Part shown: positions 61,117 through 64,000 of the stretch, in pieces
Position numbering within the stretch: position 1 is the first letter of the stretch
Layout: each line of letters opens with the position of its first letter
Source of the DNA: an uncultured Eubacterium sp.
GTDB taxonomy: Bacteria; Bacillota; Clostridia; Lachnospirales; Lachnospiraceae
NCBI GenBank assembly: GCA_910577295.1
Contig: CAJTLS010000003.1
Location: 1 to 64,000, forward strand
Direction: 5' to 3'
DNA: 64,000 nucleotides
Notes under the pieces: model-generated
Seen by the model: the letters and a program-made list of their open reading frames with translations, nothing else
Told to the model about the DNA's origin: nothing
The model's database searches: none
Program-made: the position numbers and the translations under genes

Positions 61117-61206
61117 GCCAAATTGTGTCAGGATTACCTTTGCTAACTGGGCGTTAGTCTTGGTAATATTTACTGGGTATTGCAAGTGTTTTTCATACGT
61201 CCACAT
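61102..61206 (-). pseudogene. cotJC: cotJC, 5' portion, truncated by the prophage
   Basis: ATG 61206 opens MWTYEKHLQYPVNITKTNAQ and LAKVILTQFGG, the start of CotJC; after the junction at 61116 the frame reads phage DNA (LKC) and stops at 61102. The split prevents full-length CotJC unless the prophage excises. The first 27 codons plus TTT-GGx join exactly in frame to the piece at 25116. Its ATG overlaps the cotJB stop (TAATG). Confidence 0.92.
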
Positions 61207-61469
61207 TAAGAACAACCCCCTTCCCAAGGCCAAGGGCCTTCTGTCCAAGTCCAGCCGTCGCATGTGTTGACGCCATTAACCCGTATCGGGCCAAAGTGTT
61301 CTTCATAATCGCGAACAGCTTCCTTGTACATCTGCTGATATTTGTTATAATAATCCATTGCTTTTTCATCACAAGGATGAGTGTCGAGATAGAGGCCGAC
61401 ATCCAGTACGGCGAAACAAGTCTCCTGAACATATTGCATTGCCTTTTCCCGTGAAATCATAGTATTCAT
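61206..61469 (-). CDS. cotJB: Spore coat protein CotJB
   Basis: 87 residues with KAMQYVQETCFAVLDVGLYL, THPCDEKAMDYYNKYQQMYK and a C-terminal DGWTWTEGPWPWEGGC, the hallmark of CotJB. It is required, with CotJA, for placing CotJC in the spore coat in Bacillus. Start ATG 61469 overlaps the cotJA stop (TAATG), with AAGGAG 12 bases upstream. Confidence 0.93.
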   Translation of the reverse strand: MNTMISREKAMQYVQETCFAVLDVGLYLDTHPCDEKAMDYYNKYQQMYKEAVRDYEEHFGPIRVNGVNTCDGWTWTEGPWPWEGGCS

Positions 61470-61711
61470 TAATAGCCGCATCTCCTTCCGTAGGAGCATT
61501 TTTGTGGTTTTGACTGAGCGCAGCCGCAAGAATTAGAATGTGGCTGCTGTGGCATTTTCTTTGCCTGACAGGCAGCCTGTGCGCCAACAAACGGGAAAAT
61601 CAGGTCTTCAAAGATTGTGCCCTGTTTGAGTCCGCAGCCGGCTTCTAAAACATTTTCAAAAGGCTGCCATGGTACATAAGCCATTGCCAATGGTTTGTTA
61701 GAAAGCTTCAT
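61469..61711 (-). CDS. cotJA: Spore coat associated protein CotJA
   Basis: 80 residues: LAMAYVPWQPFENVLEAGCG, LKQGTIFEDLIFPFVG and a Cys/Gln-rich tail, as in CotJA. First gene of the mother-cell operon cotJA-cotJB-cotJC. AAGGAG precedes ATG 61711. Confidence 0.93.
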   Translation of the reverse strand: MKLSNKPLAMAYVPWQPFENVLEAGCGLKQGTIFEDLIFPFVGAQAACQAKKMPQQPHSNSCGCAQSKPQKCSYGRRCGY

Positions 61712-61740
61712 AGAAACTCCTTAATTTTTTTGTTATCCTA

Positions 61741-61768
61741 TATTTATGTAGAAAAGTGTCGAATGTGA
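61741..61768 (-). promoter_or_regulatory. Sigma-E-like promoter of the cotJ operon
   Basis: Minus strand TCACATT (61768-61762), 13-bp spacer, CATAAATA (61748-61741). This is close to the sigma-E pattern kmATATT and CATACAnT, the mother-cell factor known to drive cotJ in Bacillus. The spacer is one or two bases short of the usual. Confidence 0.55.
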
Positions 61769-61851
61769 CAGAAAAAGTAATGAAATAGATGCGGTTTTTC
61801 AGTATTTTTGTGATAAAAAATTTCATAATAAAAAAATAAAAATAATTTAGC

Positions 61852-61905
61852 TTGACAAACCTGTCTTATACGTGTATTATAATAACAGTAATCATTACTA
61901 TTATT
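61852..61905 (+). promoter_or_regulatory. perR promoter and palindromic operator
   Basis: TTGACA 61852-61857, 17-bp spacer, TATTAT 61875-61880. A 25-bp near-perfect palindrome at 61881-61905 with central AGTAAT/ATTACT arms starts right after the -10, where bound PerR would block transcription. Confidence 0.75.
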
Positions 61906-61920
61906 AAAGGAGCGTGGACA

Positions 61921-62331
61921 ATGTCAGGTCTAAAGTATAGCAGACAGCGGGAAGCTGTTTTAATTTACTTACGTTCCACGAACTCCCATCCTACAGCGGA
62001 AAATGTTTATACAGAAATCCGCAAAGAGTTTCCTAAAATCAGTTTGGGAACGGTGTATCGGAATTTGAATCTGTTAGTAGAGCAAGGGGAGATACTCCGT
62101 TTAAATTGTGGAGATGGTGTGGAACATTATGATGCCACGATACAGCCACACAACCATTTTATTTGCCGCCAGTGCGGTGTGGTAATTGACCTCGAGATGG
62201 TATCCATCGAGCAGGTTGATGAGGAGGCAAAAAGAAACTTTGCAGGACGGATAGACGGACATGAAATCTATTTCTACGGCGCCTGCGAAAAGTGTTTAAA
62301 ACCGTTTAAATCGAATGGAAAGCGGTTATAA
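61921..62331 (+). CDS. perR: Peroxide-responsive Fur-family repressor PerR
   Basis: 136 residues. The winged helix (KISLGTVYRNLNLLVEQGEI) precedes a metal-binding domain. His23, Asp71, His77, His79 and Asp90 have exactly the spacing of Bacillus PerR ligands (37, 85, 91, 93, 104), and CRQC and CEKC form the structural zinc site. In PerR, iron-catalysed oxidation of His releases DNA. ATG 61921 has AAAGGAG upstream. It controls itself and probably rubrerythrin 32 bases downstream. Confidence 0.93.
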   Translation: MSGLKYSRQREAVLIYLRSTNSHPTAENVYTEIRKEFPKISLGTVYRNLNLLVEQGEILRLNCGDGVEHYDATIQPHNHFICRQCGVVIDLEMVSIEQVDEEAKRNFAGRIDGHEIYFYGACEKCLKPFKSNGKRL

Positions 62332-62363
62332 TAAAAAAATAATATATAAGGAGAGAATTTATC

Positions 62364-62906
62364 ATGAAAAAATTTGTATGTACCGTATGTGGTTATGTTT
62401 ACGAGGGAGAAAGTGCACCGGAGCAGTGTCCGGTATGTAAGGCTCCAGCAGAGAAGTTCAAGTTACAAGATGGAGAGAGAGAATGGGCAGCAGAGCATGT
62501 AGTAGGCGTTGCCAAAGGCGTGAGTGAGGATATTGTTGCTGACCTGCGTGCAAACTTTGAGGGTGAGTGTTCCGAGGTAGGTATGTATCTTGCAATGGCG
62601 CGTGTTGCTCATCGCGAGGGATATCCAGAAGTTGGTTTATACTATGAGAAAGCTGCTTGGGAAGAGGCAGAGCATGCTGCTAAGTTTGCAGAATTGCTCG
62701 GAGAAGTAGTTACGGATTCGACAAAGAAGAACTTAGAGATGCGTGTTGACGCAGAGAATGGCGCTACAGCAGGTAAATTTGACCTTGCAAAGAGAGCTAA
62801 GGCAGCAGATTTGGATGCCATCCATGACACCGTACATGAAATGGCAAAAGATGAGGCAAGACATGGAAAAGCATTTGAGGGCTTGCTGAAGAGATATTTT
62901 GGATAA
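62364..62906 (+). CDS. Reverse-type rubrerythrin (N-terminal rubredoxin)
   Basis: 180 residues: rubredoxin domain first (C6, C9, C22, C25), then the four-helix di-iron domain with EGECSEVGMYLAMARVA, EEAEHAAKFAEL and DEARHGKAFEG ligand motifs. It reduces hydrogen peroxide in anaerobes. Directly after perR, so peroxide-inducible. AGGAGAG precedes ATG 62364; a strong terminator follows. Confidence 0.95.
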   Translation: MKKFVCTVCGYVYEGESAPEQCPVCKAPAEKFKLQDGEREWAAEHVVGVAKGVSEDIVADLRANFEGECSEVGMYLAMARVAHREGYPEVGLYYEKAAWEEAEHAAKFAELLGEVVTDSTKKNLEMRVDAENGATAGKFDLAKRAKAADLDAIHDTVHEMAKDEARHGKAFEGLLKRYFG

Positions 62907-62932
62907 GAGAAAAGTGGCAGAATGAATATAGA

Positions 62933-62968
62933 AGAGGAATAAGCGTATGAACGCTTATTCCTCTTTTT
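62933..62968. terminator. Bidirectional terminator
   Basis: AGAGGAATAAGCG and CGCTTATTCCTCT form a 13-bp stem followed by TTTT. On the minus strand it overlaps the last codons of the PsiE-like gene. Confidence 0.92.
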
Positions 62969-63365
62969 CTATCGTATGGGAAAAAGAATCCGATCCTTTC
63001 GGGGAGACAAAAATCTTTCGGATGATAATTACTAAGGCGACGCCGACAATTGTCAGGAGATTTTCCAGTGAGGAAGTTTCGTGTACAATCATGTGTCGGG
63101 AAATACAAAACATCATTACTTCCAGAACGGTTCCGGCGCCCGGACGACAGAGCATTTTAAACAGCTCAATGCCGATAATAATATCCAGTACCCGTTCCAT
63201 AAAACTGCGAAGTGAAGCTGTCTCCGTTCGATGTATCCAAAAGTTGTAAAAAGGCTCCCACAGGGAAATGATGGCAATTATGACGGCCGCAATCACGATA
63301 ATTGCCATGAAACGCTCTAAAATTTCACCTAACTTATTTCCATATTTTCGTAATTTATCTGTCAT
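62955..63365 (-). CDS. PsiE-like small membrane protein
   Basis: 136 residues with four hydrophobic helices (about 18-38, 58-75, 80-95, 103-118), matching phosphate-starvation-inducible PsiE family proteins of unknown function: ERFMAIIVIAAVIIAIISL and DIIIGIELFKMLCRPG. GGGGAGG precedes ATG 63365. Confidence 0.8.
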   Translation of the reverse strand: MTDKLRKYGNKLGEILERFMAIIVIAAVIIAIISLWEPFYNFWIHRTETASLRSFMERVLDIIIGIELFKMLCRPGAGTVLEVMMFCISRHMIVHETSSLENLLTIVGVALVIIIRKIFVSPKGSDSFSHTIEKEE

Positions 63366-63518
63366 AAATCCTCCCCAATTTTCTTATAAGTCGTTCCATT
63401 TTATACAGCCAGTAAATTCAGTATACCATTTTTTCCCTTATATTCAAAGTTTTTTTCGGGAGGAAATGCCCGAATTTTACTTTTTGTACCATTCGCGGAG
63501 AAGAATTAATAATTTGTC

Positions 63519-63547
63519 TTGAAGCAGGACAGTCTTTGTGCTATACT
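63519..63547 (+). promoter_or_regulatory. secD promoter
   Basis: TTGAAG 63519-63524, 17-bp spacer, TATACT 63542-63547. Confidence 0.6.
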
Positions 63548-63612
63548 ATACACTTGAGTAATGCTAGATGGACATACTCAATGAAGTTCGAAAGGAAAAG
63601 GAGATAAAGAAC

Positions 63613-64000
63613 ATGAATAGCAAGGTAAAGGGCGTATTACAGATTCTGCTCGTCCTAGTGTTGATTGCTGCATTTGCTTTTGTGGCAGGAAAAGGATTAG
63701 GAGCCGGACATCGAGGTAGCGCAAAGAACATCCGACTGGGATTAGATTTGAAAGGCGGCGTCAGTGTCACTTATCAGGCTTATGTGACAGACGATAAGGG
63801 AAAGAGAACCGGCGAAGCGCCAACAGAGACGGCAATGTCGGATACGATTTACAAGATGCAGAAACGTGTTGAGAGTTTAGAGAGTACGGAAGCTGCCGTA
63901 TATCAGGATGGAAACGACAGAGTAACCATCGATATTCCGGGTGTAAGCAATTCCAAAAAAGTTTTGCAAGAGCTCGGTAAGGCGGGAGCGCTGCAGTTTA
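63613..64000 (+). CDS. secD: Protein translocase subunit SecD (5' part, cut by window edge)
   Basis: The first 129 residues: one transmembrane helix (about 7-26), then RLGLDLKGGVSVTYQAYVTD, the family hallmark near the first periplasmic domain, and TIDIPGVSNSKKVLQELGKA. SecD with SecF uses proton motive force to assist protein export. AAGGAG lies 10 bases before ATG 63613. Confidence 0.9.
   Translation, partial: MNSKVKGVLQILLVLVLIAAFAFVAGKGLGAGHRGSAKNIRLGLDLKGGVSVTYQAYVTDDKGKRTGEAPTETAMSDTIYKMQKRVESLESTEAAVYQDGNDRVTIDIPGVSNSKKVLQELGKAGALQF

Overview
The window looks like a spore-forming, strictly anaerobic Firmicute of the Lachnospiraceae type. This rests on a cotJABC spore-coat operon, a PerR plus rubrerythrin peroxide pair, VanW and BlaI/BlaR-type genes, a secreted GH10 xylanase with a lysine-rich Ig-like module, moderate-to-low GC and clean AGGAGG ribosome binding sites. 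The family assignment is inference; no rRNA or species marker is present.

Host left part (1-25116): an IS30-type transposase fragment runs off the left edge. Then come two large secreted Ig-like/beta-sandwich proteins, a BlaI/BlaR1-like pair, a VanW protein, a patatin-like lipase and a secreted GH10 xylanase that shares the lysine-rich module. A SbcD/SbcC-like (YhaO/YhaN) pair follows, then prmA, recJ, a glycosyltransferase, purA, an ECF sigma/anti-sigma pair, a soluble chemoreceptor with a CZB domain, and the 3' part of cotJC.

Prophage (about 25117-61116, 36.0 kb): a complete-looking HK97-type siphovirus is inserted inside cotJC by a large serine recombinase. Excision would rejoin cotJC in frame. 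The left end holds a small repressor with twin operator-promoters, tiny genes near attL, the integrase, a partnerless LytTR response regulator followed by a promoter and a terminator-bounded short RNA candidate, an HsdR_N-type nuclease and a CI-like repressor with a divergent operator. The rightward early operon carries many small genes, a YdcK-like beta-helix protein made of fourteen 36-bp repeats, an HUH-type replication protein beside a perfect inverted repeat, a ParB-like protein and a PAPS-reductase-like protein. Late genes run as regulator, lysis cassette, small terminase, HNH-kinase, fibre-like proteins, large terminase, portal, protease, capsid, connectors, tail tube, tail chaperones with a GGGAAAC -1 frameshift, tape measure, Dit, Tal-like protein and a last structural protein 38 bp from attR.

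Host right part (61117-64000): the 5' end of cotJC, cotJB and cotJA under a sigma-E-like promoter, perR with a palindromic operator, rubrerythrin, a PsiE-like membrane protein and the start of secD.

The most interesting themes are the sporulation gene split by an excisable prophage, the LytTR regulator with adjacent tandem repeats and short RNA candidate, and a second mini-switch next to attL that may control excision.
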